A stretch of DNA of 64,000 nucleotides from Mesorhizobium helmanticense (GCF_003034915.1 NZ_PZJX01000025.1:177586-241585), one strand, 5' to 3'; positions 8,596 through 18,018 are shown, counted from the stretch's first letter. A program made the numbers and translations. The notes: generated by a model not told the origin, from the letters alone.

Positions 8596-8626
8596 ACGAT
8601 CCCGAAGGGCGGACCTTCAGGATCGT
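8596..8626. promoter_or_regulatory. Intergenic hairpin between imelysin and bfd
   Basis: ACGATCC at 8596-8602 pairs with GGATCGT at 8620-8626, and CGAAGG inside can pair with CCTTC. No T-run follows, so it is not a standard terminator. It may stabilise or process the message, or be a decayed member of the palindromic repeat family whose copies contain GATCCCGAA. Confidence 0.5.
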
Positions 8627-8682
8627 CCTCCATCAAAACCAGCCACACGGCGCCTGGGAACGCCGTCAGCCAGAGCAAATAA

Positions 8683-8994
8683 ATGCTGATCTGCCATTGC
8701 AACATCATCACCGAGAAGGAGATTGAGCAGACGATCGTCGGCCTGCTGGATCAGGATCCCTGGCAACTTATCGTGCCGGCGAAGATCTATCATGCCATGC
8801 AGAAGCGCGGCCGCTGTTGCGGCTGCTTCCCAAATGTGGTCGAAACGATCATTCGGGTAACCGAGAACTACCACGCCCGTTCGGAGGCGAGCGGCGTGGA
8901 CATCGTTTCACACCTGGATCGCGTCAGAGGCCTGCGCATCCAATACGGGAGCAGAACCCATGAAGGGCGAAAAGCAGATCATCGAGCGGCTTAA
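8683..8994 (+). CDS. bfd: Bacterioferritin-associated ferredoxin ([2Fe-2S] Bfd domain)
   Basis: 103 residues. Four cysteines fit the Bfd cluster: C4 and C6 in LICHCN, then C45/C46 and C48 in RCCGCF. In Pseudomonas, Bfd docks on bacterioferritin and passes electrons inward to release stored iron. The protein is longer than the usual 60-75 residues because of a basic C-terminal tail (about 65-103). Its end overlaps the start of bfr by 35 bases in another frame, so the two are tightly coupled. The ribosome site is weak. Confidence 0.85.
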   Translation: MLICHCNIITEKEIEQTIVGLLDQDPWQLIVPAKIYHAMQKRGRCCGCFPNVVETIIRVTENYHARSEASGVDIVSHLDRVRGLRIQYGSRTHEGRKADHRAA

Positions 8995-9445
8995 CGAGGC
9001 TCTGTTTCTGGAGCTTGGAGCCGTCAACCAGTACTGGGTGCATTTCCGGCTGCTGGAAGACTGGGGATACGCCAAGCTGGCAAAGAAGGAACGCGCCGAA
9101 TCGATCGAAGAGATGCACCATGCCGACCGGCTCGTGGCCCGCATCATCTTCCTGGAAGGGCACCCTAACCTGCAGTCCGTGGCGCCGCTGCGCATCGGGC
9201 AGAATGTCAAGGAAGTGCTCGAATCCGATCTTGCCGGCGAATATGACGCGCGCACCGCCTACAAGCGGTCGCGCGAGATTTGCGAAGAAGCAGGCGACTA
9301 CGTGTCGATGAAACTGTTCGAGGATTTGCTGTCGGACGAGGAAGGTCACATCGACTTCCTCGAGACCCAGCTCGACCTGCTCGCCTCGATCGGCGAGGAA
9401 AAATACGGCCAGCTCAACGCCGCATCGGCGGACGAATCGGATTAA
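8960..9445 (+). CDS. bfr: Bacterioferritin
   Basis: 161 residues, full family length. Ferroxidase ligands are visible: E18, E51 and H54, with later EE/H residues in the third and fourth helices ([17 protein letters not shown]). M52 in EEMHHAD is the axial haem ligand, so this is a haem-containing Bfr. It forms 24-subunit cytoplasmic shells that oxidise Fe(II) and store Fe(III). GGGAG stands about eight bases before the ATG. The gene starts inside bfd and is followed 12 bases later by the di-haem protein gene. Confidence 0.96.
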   Translation: MKGEKQIIERLNEALFLELGAVNQYWVHFRLLEDWGYAKLAKKERAESIEEMHHADRLVARIIFLEGHPNLQSVAPLRIGQNVKEVLESDLAGEYDARTAYKRSREICEEAGDYVSMKLFEDLLSDEEGHIDFLETQLDLLASIGEEKYGQLNAASADESD

Positions 9446-9457
9446 GGACATGCGGGA

Positions 9458-11065
9458 ATGCGGCGCCCCCTAGCATTCTTGCGCCGCTTGCGGCGGGCCG
9501 GGAATTTCGGCCTGCCGTCCCTTCAGAACCCGCGATATCGATTGCTTCGCGGGCTTTCGTTTGCCGTTTTGGCGTCGTTTGCCGCCTCGGCCCTGGCCGG
9601 CCCGCCGGAATCGGCGGGCCTCGCCACCAGCCGCACCGACCTGACGCCGAAGGATCTGGCGCGCGTCATCGCCGTCACCAGGCCGACCACTGATTTTTCC
9701 AGGCCCGAGCAGTTCGAGCTTATGCAGGGCGGCGCCGGCACGTCGCGCAAGGACGTCAACCGCGACGCCTTCTCGCAATCCTCCGCAAACATCACCTTCG
9801 AGGAAGAAGGCACGTTCAAGCTCGGCAACGCCCTTTTCCGCAAGAACTGGGTGTCGTCGCCCTCCTCGACGCAGGCCTCGGACGGGCTTGGCCCGCTATT
9901 CAACGAACGGGCTTGCCAGAATTGCCATCTGAAGGACGGCCGCGGCCATCCGCCGGAAGGCGACACGCGCACCACCTCGATGTTCCTGCGGCTGGCGCGC
10001 GATGCGAGCAATGAGGAGGAGAAAGCCGCGCTCGCCGACCGTAAGGTGCTCAATTTCCCCGATCCGGTCTACGGCTCGCAACTGCAGGAACTGGCGGTGC
10101 CGGGCCTCAAGGGCGAGGGCAGAATGCATGTCGACTACAGGGAAGAAAAGGTGACGCTCGGCGACGGCAGCATCGTTTCGCTACGCAAGCCGAGTTACAC
10201 CGTGGACAGTCTGGGATACGGGCCGCTCGACCCGCACACTAGGCTGTCGCCGCGCCTCACGCCGCCGATGATCGGCCTCGGCCTGATCGAGCAGATCGCG
10301 CCGGCCGACATCCTTGCCCATGCCGATCCGGACGACCGCGACGGTGACGGCATTTCCGGCAAGCCCAACATCGTGCGCGATAGCCGTAGCGGCGAGCTGA
10401 CGCTCGGCCGCTTCGGCTGGAAGGCGCAGACGCCATCGATCCGCGAGCAGGCGGCGGATGCATTCTCGGGCGACATTGGCATCTCGACGCCCGAAATGCC
10501 GAAAAGCGAGGGCGACTGCACCGCTGCCGAAAAGCCATGTCTTGCCATGCCGAACGGTGTGCAGAAGCGCCTCGGTCCGGTCGAGGCGCCGCCGCCGGTC
10601 ATGGACCTCGTTACCTTCTACTCGCAAAACCTTGCGGTCCCGGCGCGGCGCGATCTCGATACGCGGCAAGTGCTCGCCGGCAAGAAGCTGTTCTACGACA
10701 TGGGCTGCATCTCCTGCCACGCGCCGAAATTCGTCACCCGTCGCGACGCGCCCAACAAGGCGCAAGCCTTCCAGCTGATCTGGCCGTATTCCGACTTCCT
10801 GCTGCACGACATGGGGCCGGGTCTGGCCGATGGGCAGGCCGTGGGCGAGGCGACGGGCAGCGAATGGCGCACTCCGCCGCTATGGGGGATCGGCCTGACC
10901 GAGATCGTCAACGGCAACAATTTCTTCCTGCATGACGGGCGCGCCCGCACCTTGGCCGAGGCCATTCTTTGGCATGGCGGCGAGGCACGGAAGGCGCGCG
11001 ACCGCTTTGCCGCCGCCGATGCGGTCGCCCGCGATGCGCTGGTCAAATTCCTGGAGTCGCTCTGA
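9458..11065 (+). CDS. Di-haem c-type cytochrome, DUF1111 family (thiol-oxidoreductase/peroxidase-like)
   Basis: 535 residues. After an Arg-rich N-terminal stretch there is a signal-type hydrophobic segment at about 29-48. Two CxxCH haem motifs follow: C153-Q-N-C156-H157 and C417-I-S-C420-H421. The family (COG3488) is distantly related to di-haem peroxidases of the MauG/CcpA group, and its reaction is not known to me. It should be periplasmic, with haem attached by the cytochrome-c maturation system. Lying between bfr and a second imelysin gene suggests a redox step in extracytoplasmic iron handling; that is inference. The stop shares one base with the next start. Confidence 0.88.
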   Translation: MRRPLAFLRRLRRAGNFGLPSLQNPRYRLLRGLSFAVLASFAASALAGPPESAGLATSRTDLTPKDLARVIAVTRPTTDFSRPEQFELMQGGAGTSRKDVNRDAFSQSSANITFEEEGTFKLGNALFRKNWVSSPSSTQASDGLGPLFNERACQNCHLKDGRGHPPEGDTRTTSMFLRLARDASNEEEKAALADRKVLNFPDPVYGSQLQELAVPGLKGEGRMHVDYREEKVTLGDGSIVSLRKPSYTVDSLGYGPLDPHTRLSPRLTPPMIGLGLIEQIAPADILAHADPDDRDGDGISGKPNIVRDSRSGELTLGRFGWKAQTPSIREQAADAFSGDIGISTPEMPKSEGDCTAAEKPCLAMPNGVQKRLGPVEAPPPVMDLVTFYSQNLAVPARRDLDTRQVLAGKKLFYDMGCISCHAPKFVTRRDAPNKAQAFQLIWPYSDFLLHDMGPGLADGQAVGEATGSEWRTPPLWGIGLTEIVNGNNFFLHDGRARTLAEAILWHGGEARKARDRFAAADAVARDALVKFLESL

Positions 11066-12144
11066 TGCTGAAACGTCTTTTGCCTGCGCTTGTTCTGCCG
11101 TTGGTTCTGTTTGGCGCCCACCCGGCGTCGGCGGCGGTGAAGGCCCCTGAAATCATCCAGCGAGCAATCGACGGCTTTGTCCGACCGGCCTACGCCAGCT
11201 TGCACCAGCACGCTGAAACCTTGACCAGATCGATGCGCAATCTGTGCGCCGCGCCCTCGCAAAAGGAGCTCGATGCGGCGCGCGCCGCGTTTTCGGCCAC
11301 GGTCGATGCCTGGTCGGTCGCCGAGATCATCGGTTTCGGACCGATCAAGGAGAACAACCGGCTGGAACGCATGCTTTACTGGCCGGACCGCAAAAGCATC
11401 GGCCTGAAGCAGGTGCAGGCGGCATTGGCCGGCAAGGATCCAACCGCCACCGACCCGGTGCAACTGGCCGGCAAGAGCGTCGCCATGCAAGGGCTCGGCG
11501 CCCTGGAATTCGTGCTTCACGGCGACGGCGCGGAAACGCTCGCCGGCAAGGACGATCCCTATCGTTGCGCCTATGGCGCGGCCGTCGCCGGCAACATCGA
11601 GACGATTGCCGCCGATGTCAGCGATGCCTGGAACAAGCCTGACGGATTTGCCGCGCTCTGGGCCAATCCGGGGCCGCAAAATGCGCTTTACCGCGACGGC
11701 ACTGAAGCCGTGACCGAACTGGTCGGCGTCTTCATCAACGAGCTGGAGATGGTCCGCGACGTGCGGCTGAAAGGGTTTTTCGGCGGCAGCCCGGAGACCG
11801 ACAAGCCGAAGCAGGCGATCTACTGGCGCTCCGAAAACACGACACCTTCGCTGGCCGGGAATCTGTCGGGGATGGACGCGCTGTTCCAGGCCTCGCGGCT
11901 CGGCGACGCGCTGCCGCCCGACGCGCGCTGGATGGCGGAATCGATCCATATCCAGCTCGTCAACGGGGCCGCCGACGCCACGGCCATCAAAGGCCCGATT
12001 GGCAAAGCTCTTGCCGACCCCGCGCAACGCCAGAAGCTCGACCACTTCTCGCTGGTGACATCCAGCCTGACGACCCTGATCGGCACAAGGCTGACCGCTG
12101 AATTCGGCCTGACCGCCGGGTTTTCCTCGCTGGATGGGGACTGA
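11065..12144 (+). CDS. Imelysin-like protein lacking the motif histidine
   Basis: ATG 11065 overlaps the previous stop (TGATG) and opens a signal peptide with a likely cleavage near residues 20-24 (HPASA). 359 residues. The fold resembles the first imelysin, but the GxHxxE motif reads GLGALE at 143-148, with glycine where the histidine should be. It may therefore bind metal differently or act as a structural partner. Two cysteine-containing segments (RNLCAAPS, DPYRCAYG) are typical of this second subgroup. The next gene starts three bases after the stop. Confidence 0.85.
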   Translation: MLKRLLPALVLPLVLFGAHPASAAVKAPEIIQRAIDGFVRPAYASLHQHAETLTRSMRNLCAAPSQKELDAARAAFSATVDAWSVAEIIGFGPIKENNRLERMLYWPDRKSIGLKQVQAALAGKDPTATDPVQLAGKSVAMQGLGALEFVLHGDGAETLAGKDDPYRCAYGAAVAGNIETIAADVSDAWNKPDGFAALWANPGPQNALYRDGTEAVTELVGVFINELEMVRDVRLKGFFGGSPETDKPKQAIYWRSENTTPSLAGNLSGMDALFQASRLGDALPPDARWMAESIHIQLVNGAADATAIKGPIGKALADPAQRQKLDHFSLVTSSLTTLIGTRLTAEFGLTAGFSSLDGD

Positions 12145-12146
12145 GC

Positions 12147-13262
12147 ATGGTTGCCATGCGCACACCTTTGATCGACCGCCGTGATTTCCTCAAGGCCGCA
12201 GGCGCGGGTTTCATCGCGGCGATGGCGCCTTCGGCCTGGGCAAGGACGCTTGGCACGGATGCCGTCTTCGCCACCGCCTTCGTCAAGCGTGACGGCAGCT
12301 ATGGCGCGGCGGTCCTGTCCGAGGCCGGCAAGCTGCTGCACGCGATCGATCTGCCCGACCGCGGCCACGACGTCACCTTCGATCCGGTATCGAAGCGCTC
12401 GGTGATCTTTGCCAGGCAGCCCGGTACCTTTGCCGTGGTCTTCGATCACACCGGCCGCGCCGCGCCGCTGACCATTGCCAGCATCCCCGGCCGGCATTTC
12501 TTCGGTCATGGCGTATTCTCGGTCGACGGTACGCTGCTCTATGCCACCGAGAACGATTTCGACAATGCCGCCGGCGTCGTCGGCGTTTATGACGCGCGCG
12601 AAAAATTCAAGCGTGTGGGCGAGTTCCCGACCTACGGCATGGGGCCGCACGAGCTTTTGCTGCTGGGCGACGGCCGAACGATCGCCGTCGCCAATGGCGG
12701 CATCGAAACCCATCCGGACTATGGCCGCGCCGAGCTCAACATCGCGACGATGAAGCCGTCCTATGTGCTGGTCGACAGGATCACCGGTGACCTCATCGAA
12801 AAGCACGAACTGCCGCCGAAGCTGCACCAATTGTCGATCCGCCACATGGATGCCGACCAGTCCGGCACGATCTGGTTCGGTTGCCAGTACCGGGGGCCGG
12901 GCACCGATAGTCCGCTGCTGGTCGGCCGCGCCGCGCGCGGCAAGGAATTGCAACTGCTCCACATGCCGCAAGACGTGCTCTCGGGCTTCAGGAATTATAT
13001 CGGCTCGGTCGCGGCGAACCCTGCCGCCGGCACTGTTGCCGTGTCCTCGCCGGAAGGCAATTCGCTGGCCGTCATCGACGCAGCCAGCGGTCGCATCCTT
13101 GCTACCAGCACACTGGTCGAAGTCTGTGGCGTGGCGCCGGATGGAACGAGCTTCATGGCAACGACAGGCACGGGCGAAATCGTCGAGGCGGGCGGTGCGA
13201 CGCGCTCCGAGCCGGACTATGTCTGGGACAACCACATGTTGCGCATCGAGCAGGTTGCTTAG
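12147..13262 (+). CDS. DUF1513 protein, Tat-exported beta-propeller-like
   Basis: 371 residues. The N-terminus holds a twin-arginine signal, R11-R12-D-F-L-K, then a hydrophobic stretch ending APSAWA, so it is probably exported folded, perhaps with a cofactor. The rest shows repeating strand-rich segments (for example GHGVFSVDGTLLYATENDF and YGMGPHELLLLGDG) consistent with a WD40/YVTN-like propeller, as proposed for DUF1513. It is the last gene of the iron locus and commonly accompanies imelysin and DUF1111 genes. No enzymatic role is established. Confidence 0.85.
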   Translation: MVAMRTPLIDRRDFLKAAGAGFIAAMAPSAWARTLGTDAVFATAFVKRDGSYGAAVLSEAGKLLHAIDLPDRGHDVTFDPVSKRSVIFARQPGTFAVVFDHTGRAAPLTIASIPGRHFFGHGVFSVDGTLLYATENDFDNAAGVVGVYDAREKFKRVGEFPTYGMGPHELLLLGDGRTIAVANGGIETHPDYGRAELNIATMKPSYVLVDRITGDLIEKHELPPKLHQLSIRHMDADQSGTIWFGCQYRGPGTDSPLLVGRAARGKELQLLHMPQDVLSGFRNYIGSVAANPAAGTVAVSSPEGNSLAVIDAASGRILATSTLVEVCGVAPDGTSFMATTGTGEIVEAGGATRSEPDYVWDNHMLRIEQVA

Positions 13263-13266
13263 CGCT

Positions 13267-13315
13267 CCTGGTTTTCCCGAAGGTTATGTTCGTCGAACCT
13301 TACCTTCGGACCAGG
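13267..13315. promoter_or_regulatory. Long inverted repeat closing the iron locus
   Basis: CCTGGT (13267-13272) and CCGAAGGT (13277-13284) pair with ACCTTCGG (13302-13309) and ACCAGG (13310-13315), with a further small hairpin in the loop. It starts four bases after the DUF1513 stop. There is no T-run, so it is more likely a message-stabilising 3' end or a Rho-assisted stop than an intrinsic terminator. Confidence 0.5.
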
Positions 13316-13424
13316 CCGAAGCGAAGCCGTCAAACGATTTATGCATTATCCCCTTGCGGGCACGGGCCATGGCAGGCAGAGGGGAACCACTGTCTTTCGA
13401 ACCCATGCTCCAACCGGCCGCCTC

Positions 13425-14117
13425 ATGAAGTTGCTTGCCATCGACTGTGCCGCCAATCTTTGCGCCGTCTGCGTCTATGACGCGGTGGCCGGCAAGGAGC
13501 TTGGCCGCTCGGTGCTCGATCTCGGCAAGGGGCATGCCGAGCATCTGATGGCAGTCATCGATGAGGCGTTGAAAGCCGCTGGAACCAGTTATGCCGGCCT
13601 TGGCGCCATCGCTGTCTCCGTCGGCCCAGGTTCCTTCACCGGCCTGCGCGTTGGCGTGTCGGCGGCGCGTGGCCTGGCGCTGGCGCTGAAAATCCCGGCA
13701 ATTGGCGTCACGACGCTGGAAGCACTGGCGGCGGAGGCGGTGACGACGTTTCCCGGCCGCGCGGCCCTTGCCGCCCTTGACGCCGGGCGCGAGGAAATCC
13801 ACGCGGCATTTTACGACGAAGGCTCGGTTCTGCGCTATGGTCCGGCGGTGACCACGCTCTCGGAAGTAGTCGCCATGGCGGTTGACGGTTCTGCGATTCT
13901 TGCCGGCACGGCGGCAACGCAGGTCGCCGCATCGGCTGGCCGAACCTTCGACATCGGTCCGACAAGCGCCACTGCCGACATCGCCGTCTATGCCCGGCTG
14001 GGTGCTGCCCAATATGCCGATAAAAAGCGCCAAGGCGAAAAGCCAAAGCCGCTTTACTTGCGCGGAGCCGATGCAAAGCCGCAGGCGGGTTTTATTCTAG
14101 CGAGACAAAAAAACTGA
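13425..14117 (+). CDS. tsaB: tRNA threonylcarbamoyladenosine biosynthesis protein TsaB
   Basis: 230 residues from ATG 13425 (MKLLAIDCAANLCAVCVYD). The family signature VGPGSFTGLRVG is present near residue 63. TsaB is the non-catalytic ASKHA-fold partner of TsaD; with TsaE they make the t6A37 modification on ANN-decoding tRNAs. An upstream in-frame ATG at 13341 is rejected because homologues begin at the first strand. The stop shares one base with rimI, a conserved pairing. Confidence 0.92.
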   Translation: MKLLAIDCAANLCAVCVYDAVAGKELGRSVLDLGKGHAEHLMAVIDEALKAAGTSYAGLGAIAVSVGPGSFTGLRVGVSAARGLALALKIPAIGVTTLEALAAEAVTTFPGRAALAALDAGREEIHAAFYDEGSVLRYGPAVTTLSEVVAMAVDGSAILAGTAATQVAASAGRTFDIGPTSATADIAVYARLGAAQYADKKRQGEKPKPLYLRGADAKPQAGFILARQKN

Positions 14118-14611
14118 TGCGCATTCCTTTCCTCCAGCCTCGCCGCAGGGACTATGCGCTCGAACCGCTGACGATTGCCGACAGCCCGGCCGTTTCCGTG
14201 CTGCATCGCGAGGATTTCGTCCGGCCGTGGACAGATGGCGAGTTCGCCGCGCTGCTCGAGCAGGACACGGTGTTCGGCTACGCTGCCCGCGAGACCGGAC
14301 AGGGCGGCAAGCCGCCGGTCGGCTTCGTGCTGGCGCGGTTGGCGGCCGGCGAGGGCGAGATCCTCACTGTCGCGGTGGCGCGTTCCCATCGCCGCCAGGG
14401 GCTCGGCTGGCAATTGATGGATGCCGTGCTGCGCGAGCTGCATGCGCAGCGCGCCGAAGCGCTTTTCCTCGAGGTCGACGAGACCAATACCGCCGCCATC
14501 GCGCTCTACCGGCGGCTGGGCTTCCGCGAGGTCGGCAAGCGCGCCAATTACTACAGATCGCCGGAGCACGGCCCCACCGGCGCGCTTGTCATGCGCCGCG
14601 ATCTTCGCTAG
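14117..14611 (+). CDS. rimI: Ribosomal-protein S18 alanine N-acetyltransferase (GNAT)
   Basis: 164 residues. The acetyl-CoA loop reads VARSHRRQGLGWQLMDAV near residue 93, followed by LEVDETNTAAIALYRRLGF, both typical of RimI. It acetylates the N-terminal alanine of S18 in E. coli. Its overlap with tsaB matches the common tsaB-rimI order and supports the assignment over a generic GNAT. Confidence 0.87.
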   Translation: MRIPFLQPRRRDYALEPLTIADSPAVSVLHREDFVRPWTDGEFAALLEQDTVFGYAARETGQGGKPPVGFVLARLAAGEGEILTVAVARSHRRQGLGWQLMDAVLRELHAQRAEALFLEVDETNTAAIALYRRLGFREVGKRANYYRSPEHGPTGALVMRRDLR

Positions 14612-14668
14612 CGCAGGCCCGAAAGTGGACGCACGTAGTTCTAGAAGCTGGGACAGGGCCAGGACCGC

Positions 14669-15469
14669 ATGATCGGAAAAATCAGGATTTCGATGGCGCT
14701 GGGCCTCGTCGTCGCCGGCTCATCGATCCTCGTGCCGTTGCAGATCCTGTCGATGAAGACCGGCTGGTGGCCGGAAACCATCATCCTCAAGATATGGCAC
14801 AGGCTGATCGTCAGGGCGCTGGGCATGCGCATCCATGTCAGGGGTGCGTTGTCCGACAGGCGTCCGCTGCTGGTTGCGTCCAACCACATCTCCTGGACCG
14901 ACATCATGGTGCTCGGCTCCATGGTCGACGTGAAGTTCATCGCCCGGGCTGACATGGAAGGCTGGCCGCTGATCGGCATGCTGTCCAAACTGCAGCGCAC
15001 TGTCTTCATCGAGCGCGAGCGCAAACGTTCATCGGGCGACCAGGCGAGCGAGATCGCCAGCCGCATGGCCAAGGGCGACGCCATGGTGCTGTTTGCCGAA
15101 GGCTCGACCGGCGACGGCAACATGGTCCTGCCGTTCAAGAGCACGCTGTTCGGCGCCGCTTCGATGGCGATCTCCGAAGGTGCTGCGGAACAGGTCTTCA
15201 TCCAGCCGGTGGCGATCGTCTATACGCGCCTGCACGGCGTGCCGCTCGGCCGCCGCCACCGACCGATCGCCGCCTGGATCGGCGATGAGGATCTGATGCC
15301 TCACCTCAAGGTGCTGATGGCGCAAGGCGGTCTCGACGTCGAGGTGCATTTCGGCGATCCCGTTGCCTTTTCCAAGGGCTCCAACCGCAAGGAAACGGCA
15401 AGGCTGATGGAAAGCCAGGTGCGTGACATGATGCGGGCGGCGCTCGCCGACCCGCGTCCGAGCCGGTAA
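14669..15469 (+). CDS. plsC: 1-acyl-sn-glycerol-3-phosphate acyltransferase
   Basis: 266 residues with one N-terminal membrane helix (about 7-27). The HX4D catalytic motif is H73-ISWT-D78, and the glycerophosphate-binding block reads FAEGSTGDG. It makes phosphatidic acid from lysophosphatidic acid at the inner membrane. An ornithine-lipid acyltransferase (OlsA-like) role is a family alternative in rhizobia. It lies 57 bases after rimI and 63 before miaB, all on the same strand. Confidence 0.87.
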   Translation: MIGKIRISMALGLVVAGSSILVPLQILSMKTGWWPETIILKIWHRLIVRALGMRIHVRGALSDRRPLLVASNHISWTDIMVLGSMVDVKFIARADMEGWPLIGMLSKLQRTVFIERERKRSSGDQASEIASRMAKGDAMVLFAEGSTGDGNMVLPFKSTLFGAASMAISEGAAEQVFIQPVAIVYTRLHGVPLGRRHRPIAAWIGDEDLMPHLKVLMAQGGLDVEVHFGDPVAFSKGSNRKETARLMESQVRDMMRAALADPRPSR

Positions 15470-15532
15470 GCCGGAACAGGATCAGGCAGAATCGTCTGTT
15501 TTTTGTCACGGAAAGGCGTTAAAAGCCGCCGG

Positions 15533-16942
15533 ATGGATTTGAACACGATAGAGCGGAACGACACCGACATTACCGCCGAAAGCACGGCGTTGCCGTCCGC
15601 CGCAGCCAAAAAGGTCTTCGTCAAGACCTATGGCTGCCAGATGAACGTCTACGATTCGCAGCGCATGACCGATGCGCTGGCGGCCGATGGCTATGTCGCC
15701 ACGGACGCCATCGGCGAGGCCGATCTGGTGCTGCTCAACACCTGCCATATCCGTGAAAAGGCGGCGGAAAAGGTCTATTCCGAGCTCGGCCGCATCCGCG
15801 AGATGAAGGCCGAACGGGCTCAGGCCGGGCGCGAGATGCTGATCGGCGTTGCCGGCTGCGTGGCGCAGGCCGAGGGGGCCGAGATCATCCGCCGCTCGCC
15901 GGCCGTCGATCTGGTCATCGGCCCGCAGACCTATCACCGTCTGCCCGATGTCCTGGCACGGGTGCGCGGCGGCGAAAAGATCGTCGAGACCGACTACGCC
16001 ATCGAAGACAAATTCGATCATTTGCCGCAGCCCCGGCGCGCCGAGATCATCAAGCGTGGCGTTACCGCCTTCCTCACCGTTCAGGAAGGTTGCGACAAGT
16101 TCTGCACCTTCTGCGTCGTGCCCTATACGCGCGGCTCCGAGGTTTCACGGCCGGTTGCGCAGATCGTCGCCGAGGCCGAACGGCTGGCGGCAGCCGGCGT
16201 GCGCGAGGTGACGCTGCTTGGCCAGAACGTTAATGCCTGGCATGGCCAGGGCGACAACGGCCTGGAATGGGGCCTTGGCCGGCTGCTGTTCAGGCTGGCC
16301 GAGATCCCCGGCCTGGCGCGGCTGCGCTACACCACCAGCCATCCGCGCGATATGGACGACGAGCTGATATCGGCTCATCGCGACCTGCCTTCGTTGATGC
16401 CTTATTTGCATCTGCCCGTGCAATCGGGCTCGGATCGCATCCTCAAGGCAATGAACCGCAGGCACACGGCAAAAGACTATCTGGCGCTGCTCGACCGCAT
16501 CCGTGCCGCGCGGCCGGATATCGCGCTTTCCGGTGATTTCATCGTCGGCTTCCCCGGCGAGACGGAAGCGGATTTCGAGGCGACGATGGAACTCGTGCGC
16601 CAGGTGAACTACGCCTCGGCGTTCTCGTTCAAATATTCGCCGCGCCCCGGCACCCCGGGGGCCGAGATGGCCGACCACGTGCCGGAAGCGGTCAAGGACG
16701 AGCGCCTGCAGCGGCTTCAGGCGCTGCTTTTGCAACAGCAGCAGGAATTCGGCTTGAGCCTGGTCGGCCGCACCATCGATACACTGATCGAGAAGCCGGG
16801 CCGCCAGGCCGGCCAGAAGGTCGGCCGCTCGCCCTGGCTGCAGCCGGTTATTGTTGATGAAAAGGCCGGCGAAATCGGTGACATTATCCAGGTGCGAATC
16901 ACGAAGACGGGCTACAACAGCCTGTTCGCCGAATTGGCCTGA
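15533..16942 (+). CDS. miaB: tRNA-2-methylthio-N6-dimethylallyladenosine synthase
   Basis: 469 residues from ATG 15533; a TTG 30 bases upstream is also in frame. The N-terminal UPF0004 domain has C35 ([12 protein letters not shown]), C71 (LLNTCHIRE) and the [11 protein letters not shown] cysteine that hold the auxiliary [4Fe-4S] cluster. The radical-SAM motif is [16 protein letters not shown], and a TRAM domain ends the protein. It adds the methylthio group to i6A37 in tRNAs. The neighbours phoH and ybeY form a classical cluster with it. Confidence 0.96.
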   Translation: MDLNTIERNDTDITAESTALPSAAAKKVFVKTYGCQMNVYDSQRMTDALAADGYVATDAIGEADLVLLNTCHIREKAAEKVYSELGRIREMKAERAQAGREMLIGVAGCVAQAEGAEIIRRSPAVDLVIGPQTYHRLPDVLARVRGGEKIVETDYAIEDKFDHLPQPRRAEIIKRGVTAFLTVQEGCDKFCTFCVVPYTRGSEVSRPVAQIVAEAERLAAAGVREVTLLGQNVNAWHGQGDNGLEWGLGRLLFRLAEIPGLARLRYTTSHPRDMDDELISAHRDLPSLMPYLHLPVQSGSDRILKAMNRRHTAKDYLALLDRIRAARPDIALSGDFIVGFPGETEADFEATMELVRQVNYASAFSFKYSPRPGTPGAEMADHVPEAVKDERLQRLQALLLQQQQEFGLSLVGRTIDTLIEKPGRQAGQKVGRSPWLQPVIVDEKAGEIGDIIQVRITKTGYNSLFAELA

Positions 16943-16968
16943 GGGTCTCGGCAGATGAGGAGAGACGG

Positions 16969-18018
16969 TTGAGCGCTGCGGAAGTGAAGAACCTGCCCCA
17001 GAATCCACCTTCAGGGGCCTCAGATATGGCGCACATCGTTCTGACTTTCGACAACAACAAGCTTGCCAGCGCCCTTTACGGCCAGTTCGACGAGAATCTG
17101 GCCAGGCTTGAGCAGAAGCTCGGCGTCGACATCCGCTCGCGTGGCAACCAGTTGACCATCAAGGGGTCCGCCTCGGCCGCCGAACAGGCGCGGCGCGCCC
17201 TGGACAATCTCTACGGCATTCTCCAGAAAGGCGTCGACATCGGCCAGTCGGACGTCGATGGCGCCGTGCGCATGGCGATCGCCGCCGATGATCAACTGAC
17301 GCTGCCGACGCTGGAGCGCAAGGGCAAGGTGTCCGCGGCCCAGATATCCACCCGCAAGAAGACGATCTACGCCCGTTCGCTCAACCAGGACGCCTATATG
17401 CGCGCGCTGGAGCGGTCCGAGCTTGTCTTCGGCATCGGCCCGGCCGGCACCGGCAAGACCTTCCTGGCGGTGGCGCACGCGGCGATGCTGCTCGAACGCG
17501 GCATGGTCGAACGCATCGTGCTGTCGCGCCCCGCCGTCGAGGCCGGCGAACGGCTTGGCTTCCTGCCTGGCGACATGAAAGAGAAGGTCGATCCGTATCT
17601 GCGGCCGCTCTATGACGCGCTTTACGACATGATGCCGGCCGACAAGGTCGAGCGCGCGATCGCCGCCGAGGTGATCGAGATCGCGCCATTGGCCTTCATG
17701 CGTGGCCGCACGCTGGCGCACGCCGCCGTCATCCTCGACGAGGCGCAGAACACCACGCCGATGCAGATGAAGATGTTCCTGACCCGGCTCGGCGAGAATT
17801 CGCGCATGATCGTGACCGGCGATCCAACCCAGATCGACCTGCCGCCAAACACCAAGTCGGGTCTGGTCGAGGCGTTGAGGATCCTTGACGGGGTCACTGG
17901 CATGGTGACGGTGCGCTTCAACGAAGGCGATGTCGTCAGGCACCCGCTGGTCGCCGAGATCGTCAAGGCCTACGATCGCGACGGCAAGCTGGCGCGTGGC
18001 CTGGACGCCGAGAGCTGA
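16969..18018 (+). CDS. phoH: PhoH-like (YbeZ) ATPase
   Basis: 349 residues from TTG 16969, preceded by AGGAGAG; ATG 17026 is the alternative start. A KH-like N-terminal region is followed by the PhoH NTPase domain with GPAGTGKTFLAVA (Walker A) and AVILDEAQNTT (Walker B). Despite the PhoH name this is the YbeZ type, which works with YbeY in rRNA maturation. It sits between miaB and ybeY with short gaps. Confidence 0.93.
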   Translation: MSAAEVKNLPQNPPSGASDMAHIVLTFDNNKLASALYGQFDENLARLEQKLGVDIRSRGNQLTIKGSASAAEQARRALDNLYGILQKGVDIGQSDVDGAVRMAIAADDQLTLPTLERKGKVSAAQISTRKKTIYARSLNQDAYMRALERSELVFGIGPAGTGKTFLAVAHAAMLLERGMVERIVLSRPAVEAGERLGFLPGDMKEKVDPYLRPLYDALYDMMPADKVERAIAAEVIEIAPLAFMRGRTLAHAAVILDEAQNTTPMQMKMFLTRLGENSRMIVTGDPTQIDLPPNTKSGLVEALRILDGVTGMVTVRFNEGDVVRHPLVAEIVKAYDRDGKLARGLDAES

